From the NCBI GenBank assembly GCA_022606135.1, contig JABYQN010000020.1, positions 62,001 through 126,000 on the forward strand: 64,000 bases of DNA, in the 5' to 3' direction. Shown here in pieces: positions 12,231 through 23,317 of this stretch; position 1 is the first letter of the stretch; the number at the start of each line of letters is the position of its first letter. This DNA is from Fomes fomentarius. Lineage: Eukaryota > Basidiomycota > Agaricomycetes > Polyporales > Polyporaceae. The notes beneath the pieces were generated by a model. It was not told where the DNA came from and searched no databases. It worked only from the letters and a program-made list of their open reading frames with translations. A program made the translations under genes and the position numbers.

Positions 12231-13083
12231 ACGACGAACGCTTCGCAGCCTGGGACCAGAAGGCAAACACAAACATAGATGCCCGTCAGCCGCTTTGCGC
12301 CCACGCCACCGACACGGACGCCCTTTACGCAGCCCGCAGAACCGCAGAACCGCAGAACCGCAGGGCGCGCAGAGTGCGAAGTTGGCTCACCTTGGAGCGC
12401 TTCGGAACGAACAGGAGGACGGGGTCGTCGTCCTCTGGGGTTGGATACCGCATGTGCACCGCGGAGAATGACGTCGGTGCCTGCAGGACGGGCGCGTGGT
12501 CGGTTAGCGGGACCACAACACAATTGATGAATGAATGAATGAATGGTATGGACGTGACGCCACAGAGCATTGACTGGCGAGCAATGTAATGTTACTCACA
12601 TTGGGCTTCGCAGATGCGCCCTGCCTTTGTCTTTGTCTTGTGAGGAGCAGAGCCGAGTTCAACTGTGGCGCGGCGAAGGCGGGGCGGACCAAGTCAGCAA
12701 ACCGTGGCTGCACGCGAAGAAACGACCATTGGTGGTGGCGATTCTCGCCTCGGGGATAGTGTGGCGGGAGCTCGTTCGAGAGTGTTCCCGAGCCCCTGCC
12801 ACCACCTGTACCTCCGAGGTTCTAGTCCCAGTCCAAGCGAGCGAGCAAACGCGCCACGGGACGGGACGAGAAGCGACGCGACGCGAAGTGAAGGAGGACG
12901 AACCTTGTCGCTTGCGTCCTTTGTGCGGACGAGGGTCCCATAGTGGACCATGTCGTTCGTGACGACGGTCATGGTCGGGAAGGAGGACAAAGAGTGCGCG
13001 AGACTGGGCAAGGACGCGATGCTGGGCGTCGCGGGGAGGGGTGCTGCGGGGCGCGAGCTGGAAGGGGTGTTGGCCTGGTTCAT
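12231..13083 (-). CDS. Small protein of unknown function (117 aa, four exons)
   Basis: I do not recognise this protein. The model has exons 13083-12904, 12662-12600, 12480-12391 and 12251-12231. Their lengths (180, 63, 90 and 21 nt) are all multiples of three, so every intron is phase 0. Donors are GTTCGT, GTGAGT and GTGAGC, and acceptors are CACAG, TGCAG and CCCAG. Residues 1-36 are Pro/Ser/Ala-rich. Next comes NDMVHYGTLVRTKDASDK, then a Gln/Arg-rich exon, then a compact exon with VHMRYPTPEDDDPVLLFVPK and a basic end (AAKRSS). There is no signal peptide or TM span. The introns (241, 119 and 139 nt) are long for this window. The last exon is the weakest part; a different acceptor would give another C-terminus. 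Confidence 0.5.
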
Positions 13084-14954
13084 CGCCGGGGGTTCTGGTG
13101 GTAGTGTGAGAGTGAGGAGGAGGACCACGCGGAGGCAGCGGAGGACAGAGAGGAGGCCGGGGAGCTCGAGAAGGAGGATGGCGCGGGGTTAGCCATGGGC
13201 ACGGGCATGAGTGCGGCTATTAGTTAAGTATGAGATCCTGGGAGTGGATATCTGGCTGAGGGGGGGCGACTGGTGACTGGCGAATGGCGAATGGCGAATG
13301 AGGTGCGGGGGCTTGGGACGCGGTGAAACGAACAAAGGACTGCAGATGGCCGGGCGTATATGAAAGACCGCCACGCCCCACACATATGCATAAGCACTGG
13401 CGCTGGCAGCAGCGAGTGTGCTCGCCCGCAAATAAACAGAACGGCGCAGCCCGCCTCACATCCGAACCCCCATTCAGACGCCCTCAGTTGTTTCTCCTCC
13501 CTCCCCTTTTGGCCATACAGACCCCGGACGGCGTGTGCCGCGCCCCCACACCGCTTGCTTGCTGCAATCAGTATCCCCTCCGCGACCACGCCTCGCTCTC
13601 GCCTTTCTCCGGCCACCGCACAGCTCGCACATGTACACCCCTCGGCGCCGCCTTGTCAGATTAATCCCTCCGACGAGCTCGCACTCTCTATGACTCTGGT
13701 GCGAACACGAACAACCCGCGCGCACTCCGCCCAGGAACCTCCGGCCTCGCAGGAAGTCGAGAAGCACTCCGTTGCAGTTCGTATGGCATACGCGTCACCG
13801 CGCGCGAGATTATCTGTGATATCACAAGCGTTGCGCAAGAGATCTAGCACACAACACGGCCCCGGGCTCCCGAGGTTGGCACTTGCCCTCTCGCGCACAT
13901 CTGCGCGTGGAACCTGGTGCAGATGCCCAGATGTGGGTCCGAGAGATACGTCCTCCGCCCGCCCGCGCCCGCATCCGCCTAATGCCCGCGCACGGGTCTA
14001 CGGGTCTACGGGTCTACGGGTCGACGGGTCTACGGGATGGCGGGCCATAAGTAGCCCACGCGCCTGCGTGAACGTATTGAGCGTCCTCATAATCTCACCC
14101 TCTTTTACGAAACCGATTAAGGAGGATGAGTTCCGTCATCTCCCCGGATAGGTGCCGGCGTAAGCACGTATCGTACTACTCTCCCATGAGCACGAGTTGA
14201 GCACGAGTTCGCGCTTTCCGTCCACCTATCCAGCTGTCCTCCTATTTTGCGGCGGTGTTCCGCTTCGCCTTCCTATTCCGAGTCTAACCTTGCCTTACCG
14301 TGGCTGCTAGATTCGTATAGCACGTACATGAGTCTGTGCTTCCATACTCGTGTCATAGCCCCCCCCCCCCCGAATGGTGACGCAACTTTGCCCAAGAGTA
14401 CTGAGTACTAGGTTCAGCAACTGGTCACCTACACGATTCCTTTCTGCATGGCATGAACTTTACTCTGTTCCGAGTAGGATGTTCGGAGCCGATGCCGGAT
14501 GTATACGAGTCAGAGTCTGGAAGTTCACACTGACAGTCCTGGGCCGAGTACCCACAGGCCTTCCGAGTCTCCGCTATGTCCACACGGCCATTCAAGGCAC
14601 TCTGAACTTGTTGATATTGAGACCAGGCATCTCGGGCATCTCCATCGCCAGGAAAGCTATTCTAATTACCAGTCAACTTCTTCACTGAACTTTGGACGCC
14701 ATTCAGGCGAATTGTAGATTCTTTACATGGTCACTACACTATGTAACAGCAACAAGCATTCCACTCAGTAACATGAGGCTCCACATCACGGAACCGAGCA
14801 CAGCCACCTCACTCGTAGGGCTAGTGGTGCTCGTGCAGAGAGGAGACCACCGACTCGACACCTCCCGAACGTGCCCAGCCTCTTTGAACAACAACTTCCA
14901 TACTTCCGCGCGGGTCTAGTCACTAGTATATGTATATTCGACGTATGGGGTTTG
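13084..14954. other. Intergenic with low-complexity sequence
   Basis: About 1.9 kb between two minus-strand genes. It holds a short ACGGGTCT tandem array and a 13-C run (14359-14371). A long plus-strand open frame over 13360-14151 has the composition of GC-rich noise rather than protein. Confidence 0.45.
13992..14036 (+). repeat. 8-bp tandem repeat, unit ACGGGTCT
   Basis: Five full units plus ACGGG, one unit with T to G. The same ACGGGT/ACCCGT word recurs densely in the LTR-like repeat at 15.8-16.1 kb, which suggests a common source. Confidence 0.8.
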
Positions 14955-17124
14955 TCAGGTGCGCCAGAGATGCTCGTTGGACTGCATGCGCCCCGGGTGC
15001 TGCACGCTCGTCCACAGGCCGTCGCGGCAGCACCAGGTGAAGCGGTGCTGGCCGATCCAGAAGACGACGGTTTGCAGGGTGGGGCAGTAGATCCGGAAGT
15101 CGAGCAGCAGGATGCGCTGGTGCGGGTCATGCGGCTGCGGGTCCCAGCGCGTCACGTCGAGCTCCAGCAGCTCGAGCGCGGGCAGCTTCATCAGGCAGCT
15201 TTGGATGGCGGGTAGCTGGATGGATGGATTCAAAAATGATGTCAGCAAATGGGGCTGCGTGTGGATGAGAGATACAGATAATAGGATAGGATGGCTCCGG
15301 ACGGTGAGGCTGCACGTTCGTGTGTCGCAGTTAGAGTTACTTCTCAGCACTGGATGCGTGCATGGCTGCATCTAACGCTGCGGTTTTTACGGATACCGCG
15401 CGGCGTTCGAATGGGTTTACGAGAGATCCTGGGGAGAACATTCGAAAGCATGGGGTGGATGTCCACATGATCTGAATCCAGAGAGCCTCTCTCAGAGTAT
15501 CCACCTCGATCGATGAGGCCGAGACCATTGGATAGTGTTCACCCTAACAACGAGAACATCAAACTTTGAACCATCCGCTCAGCGCGCGATCGGATGGCGG
15601 CTGGTAGGTGGGAGACGGTTCTAGATGAGAATACGCTCGCATGTCGAACCCTGTTGGTTGAATCGTTGACAGATGGTTCCGGCTTACAAGCCGCGTTCGA
15701 AGCTGGCTATGTTCGCATGCCTTGCTCATGGACATCGGAAGGGATGAAGCTGACGTAGATATCCAGGAGCTAGGGCATAGTACCGGTCGAGTCTACTCGT
15801 GACGGGTCACGGGTACGAGTATCAACAATGCTACCCGTGACCCGGAGCAGATCATGGGCGGTAAGAGAGGCGGCTTAACGCGACCCTTTCGAGCTCGGTT
15901 GGTTGTCGGAAGACCTCTCAGCCTATAAATCACGTCCATGACTCCGTACCCGTACACAGACTAGCTCATACCCGACCCGTACCCGTCGTCGACGGGTAAT
16001 GACCCGCCTGAGTACAGATCCGAGTAGAGTCAAAACGACCCGGGCCCGGCCCGGGCCACGCCCCCCTAGAAGCTCTAGCCCAAGAGCAGTAGCACCTCAG
16101 TCTACGGGTCGAGAACAGAACCCAACCTTAACACGGCCAGGACATCAAACCTTGACTTGAGCCAGCCACTCCGCGCGCGCAGGGCCAAAAACTCGCTCGC
16201 GGAGTGGCGCAGCCCTCATGGGACATCTGGATAGATGCGCAGATTCACAGCTATGCAGACACACAGCACCACACAACCATAACGAGAAACAAAGCAAGCA
16301 CAAGCACTCACCTCACGCACGGAGATCGGGAGCACGCCCAGGCTCCTCAGGATGGGTGCGAAGATCGAGGTCGAGACGAGCTGGACGGTCTCGAGCGTGA
16401 GCGCCTCCGGGATGCCGACGATGTGCAACTTGCGCAGCGTGCCCATGATCTTCCCCAAGTCGGACACTACCGTAGGCAAGATCGGCGCCGTCTCCTGGTC
16501 TACCAGTATTTGCATACGCGTGAGCGGGCACCCAAGCAGCTCCGCGGCGACGAGCAGCGGACCGCTGAACACCTCCAGCGTCTGCAGCGCAGTGACGGGT
16601 AAGGGACACAGCGGGCCATCTTCAGCCGCAGCTTCTGCTCCGAGCAGCAGCGCGTGCAGCTTCGTCTGAGTTTGCAGGAATGCTACGAGGTGCGAATCCC
16701 ATTGGAGGCGGAGGTTCAGCTCGAGAGCCTTAAATCGGATATCCTCATGGCCGAGGACCCAACTCTGGCTCACGAGCGGATCATGTATGACCACATACTC
16801 CAGGTTGACCATCTCCGTGAGCGCCTGCTGGACCGACAGCCAGAACTGGGGCGGGACGGCGTTGAGGTTCATGCGCGGGAGCATGCGCCGCGGATCTTGG
16901 TAGAGGATGAAGCGCTTGACGTACGGCCCGCGCAGGCCCTCGCGGACGGTGATGGCGTGGCAGCCGATGAAGGCGCTGTGCACGTCGCGGAGGACCACGG
17001 ATTCGTAGATACGCGGCTCGGCGGCGCGTTGAAAGGCGCGGGATGTGTGGCTGAGGGTGAGGAGGTCGCGTTGGGTGACGTAGGACGCGATTGCGCTGCA
17101 GACTTCAGGTGGGAGTTGGACCAT
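14955..17124 (-). CDS. F-box protein, possibly interrupted
   Basis: By family, a substrate adaptor of an SCF ubiquitin ligase. Exon 1 (17124-16312, 271 codons, phase 0) starts MVQLPPEVCSAIASYV and continues TQRDLLTLSHTSRAF, an F-box of the type common in agaricomycetes. Leucine-rich strands follow (TALQTLEVFSGPLL, LGKIMGTLRKLHIVGI). It ends at a GTGAGT donor after SVRE. The last exon (15198-14955) reads QSCLMKLPALELLELDV to QSNEHLWRT-stop, a usual C-terminal leucine-rich end. That exon needs phase 2, so at least one middle exon must lie in the 1.1 kb between. I could not find a convincing one; that gap holds LTR-like repeat copy B and a diverged direct repeat. Either the intron has grown through insertion or the gene is broken. 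The start is set by the F-box itself. Confidence 0.7.
15541..16185. repeat. Diverged direct repeat flanking the F-box intron insertion
   Basis: The segments near 15541-15600 and 16121-16185 share ACC(C/A)AAC, (A/G)ACATCAAAC(T/C)TTGA, then a CCGCTC/CCACTCCGCGCGCG block. They bracket copy B of the LTR-like repeat. Alignment is by eye, with gaps. Confidence 0.35.
15777..16010 (+). repeat. LTR-like dispersed repeat, copy B (inside F-box gene gap)
   Basis: Aligns with 2927-3062, including the CTCAGCC(C/T)ATAAATC box. It carries extra ACGGGT and ACCCGT words on both sides, for example around 15797-15830 and 15950-16000, some in inverted pairs. It lies antisense to the F-box gene. No coding sequence attached. 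Confidence 0.55.
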
Positions 17125-18579
17125 CTTTTCCCGAAATTGTTTTGCAGGTGGTTGTAGGCGGGGGGAGATGGTCGCGATTGGTATTATATGAACTGGGGTG
17201 GTTCTTGAACAGTTGGGGTGTTCGAGGGAAGACTGATCTGCTGTGTACGTTGTATTGTCAGGACTGGACAATGCAAGCATCCGATGAGGCAAAGCAGACG
17301 AAAATCTCCAAGACGAAGGGTGAGAACAATGCACGAACTCAACAATGGGTCTTCATTGATAGCTCAACCGGTACCACTCCGAACTTATCGCAAATACCCA
17401 GCGCACCATCATGCGCATTTCAAATATTGAAAAGAAGCATCGTGGAACTGAGGGGGCATACATCTAGCCGAACGAACTTGCGCAGGTCGAGCTCTGGCTC
17501 ACGTTGAACAATACTGTGTCTCGCCATGAAGCAGTCACCTCGGACTCCCTTAGTAAAACCTCCTTGCCGCAGTGGCGTACCACGAGCTGTCGTCATGAGC
17601 TGGTAAGCTCAAGGCCAGACAGACCGGCATGCCTGAGGAGGATCTCGCCGAGTCCGGGAGTGACCAATAACGCGTATCGTACACACGAACTCTGTCACCA
17701 CAGGCATGCACATGGAAAGGATAACCCGAGTATGGCATGCTGCCTGCATAGCTGCAGGCGACCCATCGCCTCGAGAGATTGTACGACACCACGGGACTCT
17801 CTCATACGTGCATGACACTGGTACACCTCTACCCGTCCGATAGAGTAGAGGAATCGGAAGTCCCTGTAAAACCCGCGCAGACGCGTCTCACCTCAACAGA
17901 ATAGGACGATCTCCGATGAATTGCCCGACTCAGGATCATTTGACATGGCGATGCGTGCCTCTGGCAGTCGAACCTGACTTACGCACCGGAGTTCCGGTTC
18001 CAAACGTATGCGTGCATGCTTTCTGGAGGAAGACACTCAAGGATGTGGTTCGTCGAGACTCTACTTACTGAGTTGCAAGACGCCCCAGTCAGCCCTTGTC
18101 CAAAGGAACAGGCGCTCGTGGTCCGTCGGTCCTCGTCCAATGTCTTCTGACAAGATACATCAAGCAAGACGAAGGCGGTAAGCATGTTTAATAGACTCAC
18201 AAACAGTATGCACCCCAAGAAACACAGACAGAATGTCACAGAGAAGTTTGGCGCCACCGGCTCAACTCGTAAGCCCAGTAATCTGTTCCACTGTATCGTG
18301 TCGTGTCTAGCTTTTGCCAGTAGGTGTAGCAAATAGATATGCGTACGCTCTCGCTGCGTTGTGTGGTTAATGGACGAGAAGACGTTGATGAAGGAGGAGG
18401 GAGAGAACAAGCCACAAAAAGGTGAAGGCGCTCGGTTAAAAGTATAATTAAATTGGTAGACGCCGGAACGCGTTCCAAGTTTCGAGTTCGGCTTTCGTCC
18501 GAGACTTCGTCTTGACCGTCATCGACGACCATCCGCTGTCCCTCGCTCGTCCTCAACTACACATTCACGCGTCTTCGTT
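17125..18579. other. Intergenic, divergent promoters of F-box and EB1 genes
   Basis: About 1.45 kb. Minus-strand open stretches around 17550-17820 and 17979-18410 lack a proper ATG or matching splice sites. I cannot support a gene here. Confidence 0.4.
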
Positions 18580-19840
18580 ATGGGAGAATCTCGCACGGAA
18601 CTGCTTGCCTGGCTCAACGACCTCCTCCAGATCAACTACAACAAGGTCGAGCAATGCGGCACGGGTGGCGCGTACTGTCAGGTCATAGACTCGATCTTTG
18701 GTCCGTAAACCGCTCTCTCCATGATCAGACTTGCAGATTGGTAACCGCGACAGTGCACTCTTTGTTTGAGCAGGCGATGTTCCAATGGCACGTGTCAAGA
18801 TGAACGCGAAGCATGAATATGAGTTTATCGCCAACTTCAAGATCCTCCAAAACGCCTTCCGCCAACACAAGGTCGAGAAGGTATGTCGCTTTTCACTCAG
18901 TCTATCGTCGCACCTCTCAACGATTAACCATCTACCTCAGCCCATTCCTGTAGAGAAGCTGGTCAAGTGCAAGATGCAGTACGTCTCCCCCATCTAATTC
19001 CAAGTCACACTACCTCATCCCCATCACTATCTCAGAGACAACCTCGAGTTCCTGCAGTGGATAAAGCGCTTCTGGGACACCAACTTTGGCGGACAAGGCT
19101 ACGACCCGGTTGCCCGACGACGTGGTGCGGCCACAGACACTCCCGCAACTATCGCCCCTCTCGGTGCTCCCGCACGGAGCGGCGGTAATCTCCATGCTGG
19201 TGGTGCTCGAGCCGGTGGCCGCACGCCAGTCACCGGGCATCGTGCGGGCTCGACGCAGCCAAGCGAAGCGGTGCAGAATCTGCAGACGCAGTTGCGGGAG
19301 ATGAGTGCGCATCTGGAGGGGCTGGAGAAGGAACGTGACTTCTACTTCGCGAAGGTGAGTCTCTTCCCAGGAATGCCTTGTTACATTCCGAATGCTGCAT
19401 GGAAGTCGTTCGAGGGCGATAAGAATGCAAGGTGCTTCGCCTGCGGACCCGATCCAACTCCTTGCTGAACTTATACGGTGTCAGGGGGTGAAGTGTTTTG
19501 TGCGATTTCTTTGTCGCGACTTTCTGCCCCATCACAATGAATTCGGCTCAACTGGGAGCGAGTTGAAGAATCATTCCATCCCGTTTTGGCATGCGTACAT
19601 GATAACTGACTAATTGGATATGTAGTTGCGGGACATCGAGATCATTATCCAGCAGCAGCTCGAGGCGGTACAAGCGGAGGGCCAGGACGACCCCGTTCTT
19701 CGCGAGGTTCAAAAGATCCTGTATTCAACGGAGGTGTGTCATGACTCATCTCACACCAACGTCGCCTTATCTCTTCCCGTCATCTGTAGGAGGGCTTTGA
19801 GGTTCCAGAGCAGGCTGTCGACGAAGAAGAGACCTTCTAA
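18580..19840 (+). CDS. mal3: EB1-family microtubule plus-end binding protein (Mal3/Bim1)
   Basis: Tracks growing microtubule ends and recruits partners there. Exons 18580-18700, 18774-18880, 18941-18978, 19036-19354, 19626-19733 and 19790-19840 sum to 744 nt (247 residues) with matching phases. Residues 1-115 are the calponin-homology domain: RTELLAWLNDLL, GTGGAYCQVID, KMNAKHEYEFIANFKILQ, DNLEFLQWIKRFWD. A Gly/Ala/Thr-rich linker follows to about 185. The coiled coil is next (LREMSAHLEGLEKERDFYF), then EB1 C-terminal helices (LRDIEIIIQQQLE, ILYSTEEGFEVPEQ). The protein ends DEEETF, an acidic tail closing on an aromatic residue, equivalent to the EEY/F end that binds CAP-Gly partners. The intron at 19355-19625 (271 nt) is long. 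Length matches the fungal family. Confidence 0.95.
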
Positions 19841-20996
19841 TGCCTGCAATTCTCTACTACCATATCACGAGACCGAGAAGAGAGAAGTATACACACCGGC
19901 AACATTCCAGCGTATTCCCCATCTAGTCATTCATTTGCTCCCGTGCGCTCCCACGCGAAGGCAAGACGCGTCTTGCCTTCAATGCGATGCGGTGCCCCGT
20001 GTGTGCTCCCGATGTATCGCGTACTACGTTCCCTTTTATTCCTCTTACATGTTCATCCCAGTTTAGCTTTACGGCCGCTACTTCATCGCTGTGTCATCGC
20101 GCTCATAATGTCATATCGTCAGACAGAATCGTCGCTCTGTCGTACTGGTATCTGACAATCCGTCTTCGTCTAGTGCATATCATGGTGCCCACATGTCACC
20201 GGAGAAGGCCCATGAAGTTTGAGTTGTGGTCTGAAGCAGTAATGTCCTTCTCTTCGTTCCGTATAAGCTCGGTGATTGTATGGCGACTCGAAGCGCAGGT
20301 ATATATACCGGTCGGTCGGAAGATGTGGCAGTACTACTATCGAAAACGCTATTCAAGGTACATATAATCATCCGTCATCTCGCCCGTCACCATGGGTAAG
20401 ACTCATGACAGGACCATGCGCGCGCGCACAGAGCACCCACAGATGAACCCTGGATGAACCTTTCAATCGTGTACAGAGAAACCCCGGACACTGACAAATG
20501 CAGGAACAACTGTTCTGGGGAGGAGCGTACTCCGTGATCCCATCCAAGAATGTGGACACCACGGATGCTGGCGAAGCGCTGAACTTGGCCGGCTGCAACT
20601 TGGCCGGCTTGTGTGACGAACTGATTTTCACCATGTGCAATGCAGGATTCTCTGTCAGTACCGACCTGAGCGCAGATGGTTATGGCTGCATCGAGTAGGT
20701 GAGCGTGTTGCCGGGTGTGTCGCCCGGTACTTCGTCACACTCAAGCTATCGCTTCAGGACCGCCCATGTGGTTTGCGCCTCATATCACCGGCACGCCGTG
20801 CAACAGCATCTTCAGGGATGTATTCACACTGACTCCGATCTGTCACACGGAGAATCCTTTTTACGCAGCGAGGTAGTCCGAGGCAATGCCTACCGTCGTC
20901 TCAGGAAGTCGTAGTCTTCCAAACCGGTAGCTATATCAGTTCAGCCTCCCTGTAACCGACCGTCCACCGCCCCACATCTTCGCCTCGATATTCTCT
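19841..20996. other. Intergenic between EB1 and first single-span protein
   Basis: A 66-codon open frame at 20498-20698 has four cysteines but no signal peptide. I could not extend it by splicing. Nothing else is supported. Confidence 0.35.
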
Positions 20997-22175
20997 ATGG
21001 CCGACTCTCTCCTGTTTGAAGACTACAACACTCTCATTCAATATGGGGACCAGTGGCGAGGGCCGGTTGACATCGTCATCCCCGGCGAGACTGCCACTTA
21101 CGATGCACATTGCACACCTGAAGGCGGAGATAGTTCCTTTAAATTTTCGTATGAATGTGCGTTACACCATTCCCCCCGATACAACAGTAGGATCTTATGA
21201 TAGGACGGGTACGTGCGTGGCCGCCAGTCTCCGGCGCCCAAGTCTGGGCATTCTACCGTGAAGAAGGATTGGGTATTCGCGTCACATGCACAGTCGACGG
21301 CAAAAACCTGGTTGTCAACAAAGCACCTCAAATTTCCGGAAGCTACACGCCATGGATGATCTGCAATACGGAGCAGCTCCCGCAACAGAACCACACGGTG
21401 GAGATTACCGTAACCGGAGACCACGATGAAGACTTTTGCTTTGACAGAATCTCCGTTCAGACGACGCCCCAGCTATCTTCCGCTTTGCAGAATAGCACTT
21501 CAATGCCTCAGCCGACTGCGTCCAGCGCACCTGCTCCTTCCAGACCCCAGAGTCATCTCGGCGCCATTATCGGCGGCACCCTTGGTGGGGTCGCGTTCAT
21601 CCTGCTCTGTGGGGGGTTGTTCTTCTTGTGGACACGGATCCGGGGACAACAAAAGTATAGCAGCATGGATGATGATGAAGATGGTACGTCATAGTATACC
21701 TACTTCTGCCAGGCATGCACCCACATGGTGCGTAGTACTAGGTCACTCACATCAATTTACAGCACCCACTCCACGAAGGACACAACCCTTGCGGCCTTTC
21801 CTTTCGTTGCTCGGCGTGGCTCGTCCTCTTCGCCGCGATACAGGCGAGTGAATCTTCTCACGAGTTGGCGGTTTCGTGCTGACATGGCAGACTGTTTATT
21901 CATGTACAGAATTGGAGTCGCCTGGTTACCTAACAGTGGAGGCGCGCCCTCCTACCAGCCACCTCACCTTGGAGCGCAAGTCAACATCGCTGTCGGAGAA
22001 ATCGTTCTACGGAGCTGGGCCCGCTCGCGACCCCACCGCTAGGCCTGAAGACCTCGTGAACATCGTGGATGCGGTGGGGCATGAAAACGCACCGTCGCAT
22101 TTTGTACAATCACCACAGAGCAGGGCATCCTCGCCACCACGCGGATCCTCCCACCGCCCCTCGCTGCCACCATGA
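20997..22175 (+). CDS. Single-span membrane protein with beta-rich ectodomain, tandem copy 1
   Basis: Function unknown. Exons 20997-21156, 21188-21208 (21 nt), 21228-21683, 21763-21843 and 21910-22175 sum to 984 nt (327 residues). The N-terminal ~150 residues look like a beta-sandwich (GAQVWAFYREEGLGIRVT, CTVDGKNLVV, HTVEITVTGDHDEDFCFD). A Ser/Thr/Pro stalk follows, then one TM helix (about 195-217: GAIIGGTLGGVAFILLCGG). The cytosolic tail begins with an acidic patch (MDDDED) and holds VEARPPTS. There is no N-terminal signal peptide, so insertion would rely on the internal TM. The last intron (21844-21909) uses a GC donor, CAG|GCGAGT; only this keeps the frame. It is paralogous in layout to the next gene. 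By analogy with similar agaricomycete proteins it could be a surface sensor, but that is inference. Confidence 0.78.
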
Positions 22176-23317
22176 TATGTTTTCTCTTGTAGCTCAGGAA
22201 CTTTTTTCCCGTGTTTTTTCTCGATTGTTTTGCTTCTGCGGCGATGATGAAAGATGGTAGTATCGTAACACTCCGGCGATACTTAGATATCTTCAAGTTT
22301 GAGCATCCGGTATCCATGCCTCCGAGTCCCCGATGCATGAATAGTCTGAATTAGCTCGTATATAACCATAGGTGTGCCTTCACTACGGGAGGTTATACTT
22401 GCGTTGCGTTGCAGTACTACGAGTTGTCTAGTAGCTAGGCACCGGGCCATCGGCGCTAGCGGCATAACATAACTCTATCCAAAGGCACAACATCTTGATC
22501 CGAGCGTTTCGGACACCATTCACTCATCCCACAGCATCCTGACACAAGGTTGCATGACTCAGGGCGAGTTCGCACAGCGAACTCCCAATGCAATACTAGT
22601 ATTCTCCTTCCTCGGACGATCGTTATATCTGGGAATGATCACGGTCCCCGCCAGTGTCACGGCTATCCTCTTTTTATGTTTCGAGCGAGCGAGCGCTTTC
22701 TTGCCGGCTATGCCCGAGTATGATACAGACAGGGCCTGTACTACTATTTTGTCCCCATCCGTTTGCTCTCATACCACAACCACCGTACAGGACAACGAGA
22801 ATACACTTCTCCTTTGCTCTACTCTGGCGACGCTTTCAAATGCTCCAACGTCTCTTGTCTGACAGATATTTGACACTGCTGAATTGACACTCTCGCGATC
22901 TCCGAGTCGGACTCCCACCCGTACGATTGGTCAGTGACGATCTACAACATCATTGCGTTTCTTATCATCGGTGAAAGAACGTCATTATTATTCTACATAC
23001 ATACATAACATGCATAATCGCTAGTTGAAGGATCTCGAGTTCCATCCTTTCTGGGTTGGTCTTGCGCAACGCGGATAGCATTGCACCGAGGCTGTGCATC
23101 CGTCTTCCTCACTACCAGTGCATCCGCGCTGTGGTCTGTTGTCAGGTTCTTCGGCTTCGCGGATCATCGTCTTACGTTACGTGAAAAGAATAGCCCTAGT
23201 TTGTCTTAGTCAATCGAGGCTCTAATATTGCCAATACTTGGGCAGCGTGGGCATGAGTAGGATCATGGGCACGCTGCTGCACGCCCCCACTCTTCAGGCG
23301 TTTTCTCTCTCTCCATC
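22176..23317. other. Intergenic between the two tandem single-span protein genes
   Basis: About 1.1 kb. Short open frames only (for example 22554-22862), without protein-like composition. Nothing further seen. Confidence 0.4.

Noticed and set aside
13360..14151. 264-codon plus-strand open frame
   Set aside because: Composition is GC-driven Ser/Arg/Pro/Ala noise, its end runs through the ACGGGTCT tandem array, and no conserved word or splice context supports it.
17979..18410. Minus-strand 144-codon frame with a hydrophobic stretch
   Set aside because: No ATG at its start, and no upstream exon or conserved motif.
20498..20698. 66-codon frame with four Cys
   Set aside because: No signal peptide, no splice extension and no family resemblance; may be chance.
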